Shown here piece by piece: positions 22,775 to 33,972 of a stretch of 64,000 nt of DNA. The notes under the pieces are model-generated. The model was not told the DNA's origin and did not search any database. It worked only from the letters and a program-made list of their open reading frames with translations. This DNA comes from Epiperipatus broadwayi (taxonomy: Eukaryota > Onychophora > Udeonychophora > Euonychophora > Peripatidae), in assembly GCA_028023455.1 (NCBI GenBank), contig JAQFVV010012420.1, positions 2,788,001 through 2,852,000 of the forward strand, given 5' to 3'. Every line of letters starts with the position of its first letter. The first letter of the stretch is position 1. Position numbers and translations under genes: made by a program.

Positions 22775-23315
22775 TCATAATTAAAAATGAGACTTCTCTA
22801 TAACACATTGCAATGATATAAATTGGTCTTTTGTGCACTATATAAGATTTTTTATTTCTGTAATGTTTATTACTTTTTTTAAATCATTGGCATTGCTATG
22901 ATAATTGACTAAACACATTTTAAATATGGAATCTCTATTTATATTTCAATACACTTTTCAAAGCAAATAACTTCCACTGAATATATAATTAAGTATTCAG
23001 TATTTACAAACCTCCCTTTACAAACTGGATTTATCTTTCTATTTTCACATTTTCCTATATCTTCCATATTCTTAAATATAATGATATATGATTAATAATG
23101 AAGCAAATTCTTAACTTTTATATGAACTTATATTAAGAGGAAAAACTCTTTGAGGCATTTAGAATACAGAGATTTCTTATGTTTTAGGTCAATAGATAAT
23201 TGTTACTACTATTTTCTAATTTTTTAACATTACTTTCTTTTGAGTTAACATAAAATAAGACTTAACCTCTTGGAATTCACATTCTTGTAGTTGAAAGTCT
23301 CTTATTTATAGAATA
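22775..23315. other. AT-rich stretch with no recognised feature
   Basis: No frame, repeat or RNA-like signal was seen. Confidence 0.5.
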
Positions 23316-23317
23316 GA

Positions 23318-23475
23318 ATATTGAAAATGCTAACTGGAATTAACATGCTAGAAAAAAATATTAGTAGAATCCTTTCCATTTCTTTTGCTAGACAGGATAT
23401 TGAAAACACTAAATACAATTAACATGCTAGGAAAAAATGTTAATAGAATCCTTTCTATTTCTCTTGCTAACAAGA
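23318..23475 (+). repeat. Tandem duplication, 79-bp period, two units
   Basis: ATATTGAAAA starts at 23318 and again at 23397. Both units continue with AATTAACATGCTAG, then TAGAATCCTTTC and CTTGCTA in register. Several substitutions separate the copies, so the duplication is not recent. Confidence 0.85.
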
Positions 23476-23569
23476 CCTACCAAAATTGTCTACTATAAAT
23501 TCTCATTAAAAATAGCAAGATAGCAATAAATAAATAATTAAATGGTTAGTTGCTCAAGAAATCGTGATA

Positions 23570-23720
23570 TTTGGTAGCTGAAATGTTACAATGAGATTCC
23601 ACCCTGGCAATCTTTAGCTTTTGATTTTATCATTCTACCACTAAACTAAATTACATAAGCCAAAATGATTAAGTCATTAATTGCTTAAGAGGTCATATGA
23701 CATTCAAACACCATAAATGG
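23570..23720 (-). mobile_element. SINE family 2, decayed copy
   Basis: ATTGCTTAAGAGGTCATATG then ACATTCAAACACCA is the reverse complement of the conserved 3' part of the 19.3-kb SINE. Upstream on the minus strand the tRNA-like half is present only as ATTCTACCACTAAACTAA, a plausible decayed A box in reverse. Confidence 0.5.
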
Positions 23721-23964
23721 TAAAATGTGCTTTAATAAGAAATTTTTAGAGTTTGCCATTCTACAGCTGCAGTAAACTGTATAAGATATGACAATAAATT
23801 GATAAATCATATTGTGTAGTAGATTATAACTTTTAATTATATTCTGAAAAACTCATATACAATGCATATATATTTATGGGAAAAGTTCATTTGTGTGTAT
23901 GTTTTTTTTTTGTTAATCAATAATTGTAGATTAATGTTATTTTTTAAAAAATTGGAACCTCTCT

Positions 23965-24228
23965 TAGCATATATAAAATAAAAAATTATATAACATTACA
24001 ATACCAGCCAAAAAAAAAATCAGTAAATTTTTTCCACAACCCTTGTTTCATCTATTAAAAAATAGACCTTAAGATCTATTTGTTAATAGATAAACCCAAG
24101 GTTGTGGAAGAATTTTACTAAGGTCTATTTGCTAATAGATTAAACCATGGTAGTGGAAGAATTGTTAATATTTTTTTTATGGCTAGCATTGTAATATTAT
24201 ATGATTTTCTGTTTATTTATAATTGCTA
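23965..24228. repeat. Inverted-repeat element with internal direct duplication
   Basis: Outer arms 23965-24009 (TAGCATATATAAAATAAAAA, then ATTACAATACCAGCC) and 24181-24228 (GGCTAGCATTGTAATATTAT, then ATTTATAATTGCTA) are reverse complements. Inside, a 48-bp unit is repeated directly (24071-24119 and 24120-24167, with TGGAAGAAT near each end) and present once inverted (about 24025-24071, TTTCCACAACC). Non-coding. It resembles a MITE or a PLE-terminus composite. Confidence 0.75.
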
Positions 24229-24235
24229 GTATAGC

Positions 24236-25440
24236 AGAAGAAAGTATTTAATAAAGAAATTATAAGTAAAACTAATGAAGTGATATTGATAATTAAGGCT
24301 CTAAAAGGTAATGTAATAAATAGCAATTGTTTACTTGCACATTCAAATGTTATTAAAAGAGAAAAGAAATTTTTCTATTAATACTTGAAAAAGAATGATC
24401 TTAATTTTGTTTATACAAAAGAGAAAGAAGAAAAGTTGTTTATGCTGCTAAATACTCGAAACTAAAAATAATGACAATATGGGTATTCCCATTAATTAAT
24501 ATCCTTTAGATGCCAAGTCTGGTTTTTCTAATTTTAGTGCAGAATAACAACTGCATAAAATATAGCAAATGTTTGGAAAAATACAGTAATGCTACTACTA
24601 TTTTTAAAAATTGAAAAAGAAAATGTTAGAATTTACAAAGCTATCAGTTTTATACAAGATCTTCATTAAGAGCATTAGAACTCATTTTGAAACTTGATCT
24701 TAAAATCTAATCAAGAGGGGTCAAATTTGAAAATATATTAAATCTATATGATTTTATAAAGTTTTGATGTTTTATAAAGTTGGGATGCATTTTAAAATTT
24801 AGATGAATAAATAATCAAATAATTGCCTTTTTGTAATGTCATGCGCATTGAAACAATAGGAATGGCAGGTTAGGTTTTGGTCTAAAATTCGATCAGTTTA
24901 CACTGCGCTAAAACATGTTTCTCAATGTTATTCATTCTGTTTGAATAGTTAATGGAGAAAAATAGCTTTCATTGCTTGAAGTCTAGATAGAATTTGTTAA
25001 AGAAATTAGTGGAATTGAAATAATATGTTAAAACTGTTCACAAATAAAATTCTGATAGATACAATATTACAAAATATTGTCAAAAAAAAAAAAAAAAGAA
25101 AAAAAATCCAATCCTGAAGATTTTAAAACTTTATAGCTTTATATCTACTTTATTTTATAAGTGACTTCATTCTACCTATAAAAAGCTTCTTTTGACCTTT
25201 TAGTAGATATAGCAATGAGTAAAAAAATAATCTAAATATTTTGTCAAGTCAGTAATTAAAATATAATTGATAATATTAATCATTAAATGAAAGTGAAATA
25301 TAATGCTTTTAGTAGAAAAAAAATTACTTTAAAGTTTGTCTGCTTAAAAATAAAATTGTTAATATATGTATTTATCCAATACTTACTGATGGATATGATA
25401 TTTGAGTATTAAATGGAAAAACAAAGCAAAGATTTTATAA
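24236..25440. other. AT-rich region with no recognised feature
   Basis: Contains A runs (25081-25107) and a short local repeat of TTTTATAAAGTT near 24.75 kb. No coding or RNA signal. Confidence 0.5.
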
Positions 25441-25444
25441 TATA

Positions 25445-25700
25445 TAGAGAGATGTATAAAGGAAGCAATAAGGAGTGATCAAAAGACAAATATATGGATG
25501 AGAAAATAAATAGGTAATAGTGATATTATTGGAAAAGTTAAGAAGTCAAAATAAAGTTGGATTGAGGATATTTTTAAAAGAAATGAAAATAGATGGGCAA
25601 TTAAATTCTTATGAGATTTAAAACACTTAAAACAGACAACATATAAGATTAATGAGATAAGGAAGTGATATGAAAAAAAATACAATGTATCAAAATAATA
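25445..25700 (+). pseudogene. Degenerate RTE-type C-terminal fragment
   Basis: Plus-strand pieces match the C-terminal half of the RTE ORF at 47.5-47.7 kb in order. ERNENRWAIKFL-like codons near 25.58 kb (AGAAATGAAAATAGATGGGC) correspond to RRNDNRWTIEIL there, preceded by a Trp-Ile/Ala block. Downstream, AAGATTAATGAGATAA corresponds to the MDEIK block. Every segment is interrupted by stops. Too decayed to define limits. Confidence 0.5.
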
Positions 25701-25719
25701 ACAACGATCAAATAATATA

Positions 25720-26690
25720 CTGCCCCTAGTTATGATGAAATTCCAATCCAATCAAGCTCATGATAAGTCAATTTGGATATAATTTAATCATTATACTGCC
25801 TATGTGGCATAATGCTATGTTACAGTAATGGATTTTAAGACTAAAGATGCCTGAATTAAAGAAAAACCTGTTATTTTTTTGATATTTGAATATCATAAGA
25901 CTTGAGTTATTAGACATATATAAATAAATCTCTATGCATATAAATGAAATTGTCTTTCTAACTAAAAAGCTATCAAGATAATTAAAATTGGTTCAAAGTG
26001 CTGAAGATTTCTTTTCCACAACTGGTTAAAAAAAGCACTTTTTAAAAAAAAATTGCTAAATTAAGTCTTTACAAGTTGTACTTAAATGTTTTGTAATCAT
26101 TCTTTGAATTGGCATGAGTAGCAATCATGACCATTCTATATATATAGAAGCTAAAAGATATTCTTATTTTCTGATTTTAATTAATCTTGGTTAAAATTTT
26201 CATCTTTAAACATAAGTCAGTTTGTCTGTCTGTCTATATATACAGACATATATATGTAAACATATTTTTTAAATTCATCCATGTATATAGTTATTGTGTT
26301 GTCAATATCAATATTGTGCAGAAGTTTCAGTAGGAATATGCTTGTCATTGCCTAAAAAAGAAGCAATGTGTATCAAAATTGAATTCAAAAGACATTAAAA
26401 TTTTATCTATGAAAATCTTTACCGTAATATATATATTGAGAAAATATATAAACACCAGATCTCATTACAAGATGCAGAGGAAGATTTGAATACTATAAAA
26501 AAATGTATTCTGTAAATTACTATAATATATGATACTGCTTTGTATTATTACTAAAAGAAATGTTATTACTGCATGTATAATTCTGAGACATTTGAAATAA
26601 AAACTAGTATTGAACAAGAAAGTGTATTAGCTTCAACTTTATTTTCAACATTTATAATAAATAAAATTAAAAGCATGTGTAGCACTTGAA
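25720..26690. other. AT-rich stretch with no recognised feature
   Basis: Only a short GTCTGTCTGTCTATATATACAGAC palindromic microsatellite patch near 26.22-26.25 kb stands out. Confidence 0.5.
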
Positions 26691-26724
26691 AGAGAAGCTA
26701 TAATGAATGCACAAATATTAAACG

Positions 26725-26765
26725 CTTAGCACTTTCGAGGCGGGTTGCCTCATATTCATAGCAAT
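26725..26765 (-). ncRNA. Hammerhead-like motif at 3' end of PLE-B
   Basis: On the minus strand, TATGAATAT precedes GAGGC-AACCC-GCCTC, a perfect 5-bp GC-rich hairpin (26737-26741 pairing with 26747-26751), followed at once by GAAAGTGCTAAGCG. Stem II, GAAA and a stem-III-like GTGCTAAGC are in hammerhead order and resemble the PLE-A termini. The first core strand departs from CTGATGA. It lies just downstream of the PLE-B endonuclease remnant, where PLE terminal repeats sit. Confidence 0.4.
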
Positions 26766-26769
26766 ACTG

Positions 26770-27720
26770 AGCAGTGCAGAACAGGGGGATAATGGAAATA
26801 TGCAAAATACATACAAATTATTTAGATAGGTCAGTGTTTGGAGATGTCAAAGCAGGCGTCACATCTATTGATAGAGTTATTGTTACCAACAATGAAGTAT
26901 GCCTCCCTAATTTTCCGTTTGATGTCATTTTTCTCAATGCAAACTATCTTGGGGTTAGAGGGATCAAATATATGGCTGGTTTTCTTAGAGTATTCCAAAA
27001 ATTTTGATGAATTGTCATTATTTTTCTTAGCTCTATTGTAAGTGTATCTATGTTAAGCAGTCCTGTTGGTTATGCCGGCTTTGGTCTCACCGTAATAAAT
27101 GGCAAGGCATCTGGGTTGAGGGCATGAGATGCTGTAAATGACATGGGGGATCTGAGAAGGGTCAATTTTGTCTTTAGAATTATTGATAAGCCGATTGGTA
27201 CAGGGGGGTGTATGAAAGCTGATGTTAAATTTGTTAAACAAGACCCTAATCAGGTGGTTGGAGATTTTAGGTATGTGTGGGAGGGTAATATATGGAAGCT
27301 TAAGATCTTTAATATTGTTTACAATTTTCTTATAGAATTGTTAATTTTGTGATTAATGGTATTGAGTTTGAAGCCTGCTTATAATAAGTCTTTAGTGTAG
27401 AGATATATGTTGTCTTTTCTATCTGATTCAAATTTGCATAGTTGCATATTCTATCTAAGAATGCACAGAGGACTGCAAATTTGTAAGAACTTGGAGAATT
27501 GGAGTGCAAGTGTATAAAGTCTCTGATTTCATGAGGCTTTATAATCATGGAGTAATTTATAGTTCTCTCTTTATGAATTAGCAGAAGGTCAAGGTATGTT
27601 AGACTCTGGGAGGCATCTTCAGCTGTGGAGTTGATAGTTAAATTGGTGTGTTGTAGGAAGTCTTGTATTATACAATCTGCAATTTATGATAGTGTTTTTT
27701 TAAGAACTATTTACAAATAG
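26770..27720 (-). pseudogene. Penelope-like element PLE-B, RT C-terminus and GIY-YIG
   Basis: Minus-strand segments in PLE order. A 27.55-27.68 kb piece reads LTYLDLLLIHKER (the LD-x-L motif after RT motif D). The 27330-27548 frame continues with SMIIKPHEIRDFIHLHSNSP and SSYKFAVLCAFLDRICNYA, the conserved 'SNSPSSYK..V..A.LDR' block of PLEs. The 27053-27241 frame reads IPHVIYSISCPQPRC, then IYYGETKAGITNRT, the start of GIY-YIG. Further decayed sequence leads to the hammerhead-like motif. The RT catalytic core is missing and several frameshifts are present. Only distantly similar to PLE-A and PLE-C, so at least two PLE lineages are represented. Confidence 0.8.
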
Positions 27721-27839
27721 TTTCATGAATCAGGGATCAAGATGCAGTACAGATTTTTAGGATGGAAATTTTAATCCAATCAATTAAAAGTGAAAACAAA
27801 CACTTCATCTGCCTGGTTTCTGGATTTACAATGTGTATA

Positions 27840-28110
27840 ATAGCATTTAATGCACTTTTCTTTACTCGCTTTTTACAATGCAGTAAATTTTGTTTATTCC
27901 TTGATAATATTTTGTTATAATTTTGACTGATCATAAATATTTATCAGGGGTTCTCTTAACTCTCTAATTTTGTAATTTAAAAAATTAGAATTAAAAAAAG
28001 GTCTGACGAAAAATGTTTGTCTGTTAAAACTGTAAGAAAAGGTTCTCAAGGAATAAATAAAATTTACTGCATTGTAAAAAGTGAATAAAAAAAAAGTAAA
28101 ATGCTACTTT
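27840..28110. repeat. Inverted repeat, arms about 65 bp
   Basis: 27840-27907 (CTTTTTACAATGCAGTAAAT then TTTATTCCTTGA) and 28045-28110 (TCAAGGAATAAATAAAATTT then ACTGCATTGTAAAAAG) are reverse complements. The loop of about 140 nt has its own smaller palindrome TCTAATTTTG..AAAATTAGA. It lies between PLE-B and the next non-LTR fragment. Confidence 0.75.
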
Positions 28111-28114
28111 ATGG

Positions 28115-28800
28115 ATATATGCAATTAATGCATAAAGGACAAGGAAGTAAAGATTTCCAAAATGCTGATAATTGTATTAATGTTTCCAATTCAAAAAATG
28201 ATCTGCAGAAGGTACTTAATGTTTTGTAACATGCAAAGATTTTGGTATAATAATTAATAATCAATCAATAATAAAAAAAAAATCATCAGCAGACTTTTAA
28301 ATTAGATGATTAACAGCTTGAGAAGATTAACCAATTTAAATATGTTGATGGCTCTTTAAGTAAAACAGTAGACATAAATGTTGAGATGTAATACAGATTC
28401 CAATGTAGTGTTACTTTCAGAAAATTAAAAGGAGGTATCTCATTGCAATGATATAACTATTGCAATTTATTGTATGTAGAGCTTTACCCAATTTACAGTG
28501 TGAAAGTTGAACTTTGATCCTCAATCAATGTATCATAAAGATATGAGAAAAATTTCATTTGATGATTGTTTATAAATTTCTAAAAAAAAAAGGCAAGGTC
28601 ATAAAACCAATCAATGCCATCTCAATTTTCTAAAAAAGTATGATGAACTTAAGCATGGTTTGCATGAAAGAGGTAGACCACATTTATGTTTTAAAAATTA
28701 ACTCAAAGATATTCTAAAGAAGTGAATTATTGTTTGCTTTAATTGGATGATATGGTGAAAGATAACAGCCTTGCAAGATATCAAATAAGTCGAAAAACGT
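28115..28800 (+). pseudogene. Degenerate non-LTR RT fragment (thumb and C-terminal part)
   Basis: Plus-strand pieces in one order resemble the widespread non-LTR RT C-terminus that follows the YADD box. They are: an NSKNDLQKVLNVL-like segment (28.19 kb; usual form S..DLQ..L); EKINQFKYVDGSLSKTVDIN (28.32-28.38 kb; usual form ..FKYLGS.LS..); YRFQCSVTFRKLKGGIS (28.39-28.44 kb; usual A..AFGRL...); LLYVELYPIYSVKVEL (28.47-28.52 kb; position of LLYGCETW); and ELKHGLHERGRPHLCFKN (28.65-28.70 kb; usual ..G.R..GRP..R). Many stops. It is a different family from the RTE at 47 kb. Confidence 0.6.
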
Positions 28801-28804
28801 ATAA

Positions 28805-29536
28805 GCATATTCTATATGTTGAGTATTTGTGTTTCATGAATTGTTTTGTATAGTTAGTTTAAAATCACTTCTAGTGCATTATGATTGCTATTGTGTTTTG
28901 TCTTTCCTTTCAAGTAAACAAAAATTAAAAATTGCAAATAACTTATAATACAGTACTTTAATGGCCGTGAAACATGAGCATCTAAGAAAAAAGAACAGTC
29001 ACAGTTATATGAAAAATGAGTAGAGTAACAACATGATATTAATCCAAAGAAAAGCTAATAAAGTGAAAAATGGATAAAAATAATTTTTCAGGAGATCATG
29101 TAATATTCAAGTATCCAAATGGGAAGTTGAGCATAATAGTTTCATACAATTGCCCACCATAAGAGGGTGGGGGGAGTATATAATTTAATTAAAGATGAAA
29201 ATTATATTTTTATTCTATACCATAATGAGTCAAGTATAGAATATTTTTAAAATCAAGTTTAAAATGTTGGGGTACAGTTATTAATTCAGAAAGGATGCTT
29301 CCCAAAATTAAAAATTTAAAAAAAAAATTGTACTTTTTAAAAATATTTAAAAAATAATTTAAAAAAAAGAAGAATTTCAAATTCATCATAGTTTGTTCAG
29401 AATAAAAATCTTGCAATAAAAAATATAGTTAAAATTTTTCATGTCTATGTCTAGCAATTTGGAATCACTATCAAGAAAATATGATTTTAGTATCTCACTC
29501 TTAGTGTTGACAAAACATAAACAATACTATACCTAT
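28805..29536. other. AT-rich stretch with no recognised feature
   Basis: No supported gene or repeat. A short GGGTGGGGGGAG patch occurs at 29165-29176. Confidence 0.5.
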
Positions 29537-29609
29537 CTGTATTTTTATATTGGACTATTTTTATCATCTAATATGTGTTAGTTCTAGAGATTCACCTTGC
29601 CAGAATTTG

Positions 29610-30208
29610 GTAAGATTTCTTCTCAAAGTTCTAATTCCTTTGGCACACAAGACTCAGTCTTTTGTCAGGGATTCTAGACAGTTTGTAGAATTAATCAAGA
29701 ACATGAAAATTGAAAGAACTTTGATGTGAAAAGTTTATTCATGAAGGTACCATATGAAAAAGCATTATCTATTGTAAGAAAAAGATAAAATGATGATAAT
29801 AGTTTACAAACCAGAACAGCTTTTCCTATTGCTAGCATAATGGAACTATTAACCTTCTGTATAAAAATAACCTATTTTCAATATAACATGGAATTCTTCC
29901 AACAAAATCAAGGAATGGCTATGGGCTCACCATTGTCTTCCCTGATTATCAATATTTACATGAAAGGATTTGAAACCACAGTCATAAAAACTACTCCATA
30001 TCTACCTAAAGTTTGGCTTCACTATGTGGATGATACATTTGTTGTATGGCCACATGGTGAAGCATTGCTACAAACTTTCTGGACACACATCAACAACATA
30101 TTCCCTACAATTAAGTTCACAATAGAATCAGAACAAGAACAAAAATTGGCATTCTTAGATGTTCTTGTGACAAGACTCCCACATGGCAAAATCAAAACTA
30201 CAGTTTAA
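29610..30208 (+). pseudogene. PLE-C reverse transcriptase
   Basis: The 29840-30208 frame is open and holds the catalytic centre. It has an upstream LLTFCIKITYFQYN helix, motif B QNQGMAMGSPLSSLIINIY, motif C LHYVDDTFVVWPHG with both Asp intact, and the downstream motif AFLDVLVTRLPHG. Upstream, 29.62-29.73 kb encodes SFVRDSRQFVELIKNMKI, the usual PLE segment before motif A; motif A itself lies in a frame-shifted, stop-containing stretch (29.73-29.83 kb). The RT uses the endonuclease nick to prime. The apparent Met at 29840 is internal, not a real start. Confidence 0.85.
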
Positions 30209-30331
30209 CGAAAACCTACACATACAGGAAAATATCTAGCCTATACATCTAATCACATCAGAAACACAAAACATGGAGTTATACTATCACTGTAGAACAG
30301 AGCAAAAGAAGTTTGTTCAGAAACCAGTGAT

Positions 30332-30850
30332 TTGGAAAAAGAAAAGATCTATATAGAACAAACTCTTATGAAAAATGGTTATCCACCTGCTGTTATTAAG
30401 AAAATATTAAATAGACAACAAAAAGAACCATCAAGAGAAAAGACAATTATTGGTACTGTAGTGTATCCATACATTCCAAAAATAGCAGACAAATTAAGGA
30501 AAATCTGCAATCAGTATCACATCAGAACAGCTTTCCAGAGCCATACCACACTATGAGGAATTCTAACATCTACAAAGTCTAAACTTGAAATGCTGAAAAG
30601 AAAAAAACTGCATCTATGAAATACCATGTGAATGTGGAAGAACATATATTGGTGAGACCAGCCGTCCCATTGAAAAGCACTTGCAAAAACACAAACTGAT
30701 GATTAGAAGAGAGAAAACTGATGTGTCTAAGGTAGCAGACCATGTATGTACCAATGAACATACATTCAATTGGGAAAATAAAAAATATTGGATAGAGACT
30801 AAAAGGTACAAAGAAGAAAATTTAAAGAAGTTGCTCATGTGACAATGGCA
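30332..30850 (+). pseudogene. PLE-C linker and GIY-YIG endonuclease
   Basis: 30332-30556 is the segment between RT and endonuclease. It includes LMKNGYPPAVIKKILNR and TVVYPYIPKIADKLRKICNQY, conserved in PLEs as 'P.v.gls.k..ri...'. After a stop and frame change, 30.60-30.84 kb encodes CIYEIPCECGRTYIGETSRP, then IEKHLQKHKLMIRREKTD and a VADHVCTNEHTFNWENK block. This is a GIY-YIG domain with CxC and H..C..H residues. His replaces Arg in 'IEKRLxEH', a change in a usually conserved position. Dead by stops. Confidence 0.8.
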
Positions 30851-30988
30851 AAAAATCCCATAAGCCAACCTAGTGTGACTATACATAATGTATGGAAAAC
30901 ACTAATCAACTTTGCTCTTAGGAAAAGGTGGAGAAATCTGGAGGAATCTCATAGATAAGTATATGAAATTACTACATATTGTTGCCTT

Positions 30989-31075
30989 TGGCAGGATGGC
31001 TCAATTGGTTAGAGCATAACCTTAAAATTCAATAATCAAGAATCTAAGAACCCAGGTTTGAATACCATGCTAGTA
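30989..31075 (+). mobile_element. tRNA-like segment inside the 3' part of PLE-C
   Basis: GGATGGCTCAATTGGTTAG (A box and D arm) begins at about 30994 and GGTTTGAATACC (B box) lies at 31055-31066. The spacing and order are those of a tRNA. The distance between boxes is longer than in an ordinary tRNA and the acceptor ends do not pair, so it is tRNA-derived. A related copy sits at the same place relative to the endonuclease in PLE-D (37945-38035, minus), so the segment travels with this PLE family. Confidence 0.7.
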
Positions 31076-31101
31076 CTGTCTGAAGAAGAGGGGAGAGAAA
31101 T

Positions 31102-31258
31102 ACCTGTTTGCTGTGATATTAATAACAGTTGGTGCATATACTAACTTGTTTGCTGTGATATTACTAACAGTTGATGCATATACTCACCTGTTTTCTGTGA
31201 TATTACTAACAGTTGGTGCATATACTAACCTGTTTGCTGTGGTATTACTAATAGTTGA
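31102..31258 (+). repeat. 42-bp tandem repeat in PLE-C 3' region, 3.7 units
   Basis: Units start at 31102, 31144, 31186 and 31228. Each has ACCTGTTTGCTGTGATATTA then CTAACAGTTGGTGCATATAC, with a few substitutions. The last is truncated and merges into the terminal repeat (GTTGAATGTATTTGG). A single unit-like piece, TGTGCTATTACTAACAGTTG, is in the 45-kb terminus pair, which shows the array expanded within the element end. Confidence 0.9.
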
Positions 31259-31768
31259 ATGTATTTGGAATATTTAAATAAAATTAAACTTTTCTAAAGA
31301 CATTCAACACACATGTTAGATGATGGAAATAGTCCAATATAAAAATACAGCTAGAACACCATCATCACAAACCTTCAGGAAAACACAATTCTATACCTAT
31401 GTTTAATAATAAAATATGCTTAATTGTTGCAACACATCATTTTATATATAGGTACAACAATGTCTAAGATTCCATTAGATGTTCTAATGTCAACAGAAAT
31501 CATTTCACACTATTATGCACTTATATTGTTATGTTAAAAGTTTGATAATGAATATATGTATGTCAATAGATTGAAGCTAAAACAGTTAATATGCAGTCAT
31601 GAAATTTAAACAGAAATTTAAGCTATCCTTTCTGATAAGGAGATTCAGGTGTTTAGCCTCTAACTAACCCATCTGATGATTTGGAGATTATTCCAAGAAT
31701 ATATATGTAGTGATAAAGGCAAATCTAATATGTTTTTGTCTTAATTGATAAATCATGTGATTAAAGAA

Positions 31769-32593
31769 TTCAAACTCAGACTTTCACACGACCCACCACT
31801 CTCAGTGCCATCTCATATTGCTGACCCACCTGATCACACACATGTTGAAAAGATAAATAATCACCAATATACATATTTCATGCTAAACCAGCAATCATCA
31901 GTTGGTCTAGATTACTATCCTCACACACATATATATAATCAGTACTCAGTTTTATATTAAGATAGCCAATATTTATACTTTAATGGACAGGCTTCAAACT
32001 ATTCCAACTCACAACTCTTTAGCCTTCCATTTCATTGAAAATCTGATGATGGAACATTCAAAGCCCTTGATAGCGCCAAGGTTGTCATCCTACCCATGTT
32101 GACATATTAGTCATTCTGACCCCTCATGTACAGGAGAATAATCCATTTATCTATACATATGCGAGGGATGGGCAGACCACTGTATAAAAGGTCTGCCTAT
32201 CCCTCGCATATGTATATATAAATGGATTATTCTCTTGTACATGAGGGGTTATAATGACTAATATATCAACATGGGTAGGATGACAACCTTGGCACTATCA
32301 AGGGCTTTGAATGTTCCATCATCAGATTTTCAATGAAATGGAAGGCTAAAGAGTTGTGAGTTGGAATAGTTTGAAGCCTGTCCATTAAAGTATAAATATT
32401 GGCTATCTTAATATAAAGCTGAGTACTGATTATATATATGAGGATAGTAATCTAGACCAACTGATGGTTGCTGGTTTAGCATGAAATACGTATATTGGTG
32501 ATTATTTATCTTTTCAACATGTGTGTGATCAGGTGGGTCAGCAATATGAGATGGCACTGAGAATGGTGGGTCGTGTGAAAGTCTGAGTTTGAA
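31769..32593. repeat. Foldback element: two arms of about 405 bp around an 11-nt loop
   Basis: Left arm 31769-32178 and right arm 32190-32593 are almost exact reverse complements. They run from TTCAAACTCAGACTTTCACA against TGTGAAAGTCTGAGTTTGAA at the outside to GGGATGGGCAGACC against GGTCTGCCTATCCC at the centre. The loop is ACTGTATAAAA. Differences are few (for example AGCGCC against GGCACT). Each arm holds the family's hammerhead-like hairpin and a tRNA-like outer end. No ORF is credible, although the arms give similar spurious frames. A transcript would fold into a long double-stranded hairpin. Confidence 0.95.
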
Positions 32594-32599
32594 CCCCGC

Positions 32600-33970
32600 A
32601 TATATTACATATTTAAATGCAGGTTTAAGCTTGTACAATGTATTAATAGTGATTAAAGAATGTAAATCAGGGATGGTATTAATTAATTTGAATACTTATA
32701 TATGTAAAAAATACTTGCAACCTTAAATGGATAACTGCAGGCAAAATGCACTCTTTACAGAATAAAGAAGACAATACTCCCAAAATAAACAAATACCAAT
32801 TGAATAAAGTTTTATGGATTTTTTTTATACTAGTCTCTAATTAATGATAATTAGATACTTTTTTTTTTTTATTGCCCATTAATTCGATGGCTTGGGAGTT
32901 AGTAATCTGAAAAAGAAAATTCCAAATTTAAAACATTTTTATATATGTAAAATAAAAGTTGCTCATTTCGTTCAAATTTAACATTTTATCATTAACATGA
33001 ATGAATATGCTAGTGCTTTGTTATAAATTTCTATTCAATAAATATGTGTTAAAGTACATTATTAAATGCAAGACAAAAAAATAAACAAACAATTGAATGA
33101 TTTATTTCTTAAGCTTTCGTAAGACGTACAAGTAAAGAAAGACATAAAACAGGGTTACAATTCATGAACATGAGAGATAATAAAAATATATAAACTCATT
33201 CTGAGAGAAATAATCTTTGCGGCATTTCTATACATATAACAAAATAATACACTAAAAAACTTTTAAAATTTATTAGTTTTTTTCTCATCTTAATATCCGA
33301 CATTAAAAAAAAGCGAAAACGTTGTATAGCGATCCAATTTACAATATACAGTATGTGCATATATATATTAGCTAGCTGATGGATCATCCTACATAATATA
33401 TATCTAAAAAAATGTTGCATACAAAGTTTAACAAATTTTGAAGTAAATAAAAAGCATTAGTAGAAATCTGTCCTTTGGTGTGTTATTTCAAACAAATGTT
33501 GGGAGAAAATGCGAACAGTTCTCTTCTTACAAATCTTGGAATTCACATCATGTAAACAACTTAAAATAATACTGATAATTTACTACATTTCTCCATAAGT
33601 TAAAATAAATAACATTTTGTTGCAGAAAGAGTTCTCAAATTCTCTTTGTATAAGACTTTTAAAACAAATTTAATCAAACTAATATTTACAACAGTTATTT
33701 GCATAACTTTTTTTTATTTTATTTTACAGTAGTAATAGATTAATCGTTTCTATATTAATTATTAAGCTTATTGTTATAACATGTAACTTTAAAAATATAT
33801 ATATAATTTTTGCCGATTCAAAGATGATGTACTAAATGATTGTTTTTAATATTTTAAGCAACCTATAAATTCATAATAGTTGTTAAATGTAAAGAAATAA
33901 GCTTGACATTTTGTAAAATACTTTATTTTTAAAAGTGTTCATAATCCCCCCTCCCAGGAATTATAGTCAT
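32600..33970. other. AT-rich region with no recognised feature
   Basis: Homopolymer runs and short frames only. No repeat or RNA-like signal was supported. Confidence 0.5.
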
Positions 33971-33972
33971 GA

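Larger units (their letters stand above)
29537..31350 (+). mobile_element. Penelope-like element PLE-C with tRNA-like 3' segment
   Basis: The left end 29537-29579 (CTGTATTTTTATATTGGAC then CATCTAATATGTGTT) and right end about 31297-31350 are reverse complements. Between them, on the plus strand: RT N-terminal region (from about 29.61 kb), RT core (to 30208), connection domain (30332-30556), GIY-YIG (30.57-30.84 kb), a tRNA-like segment (30989-31075), a 42-bp tandem repeat (31102-31258) and the terminal repeat. The same terminus occurs in PLE-D (37.7 kb) and as a head-to-head pair at 45 kb. Several stops disrupt the ORF. Confidence 0.85.

Noticed and set aside
31745-32638. Similar predicted proteins of about 70-80 residues on both strands of the foldback family (also at 52.9 and 54.1 kb)
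   Set aside because: They recur only because the repeat is copied. The frame is broken in other units, there is no domain, and the start lies outside the repeat in some copies.
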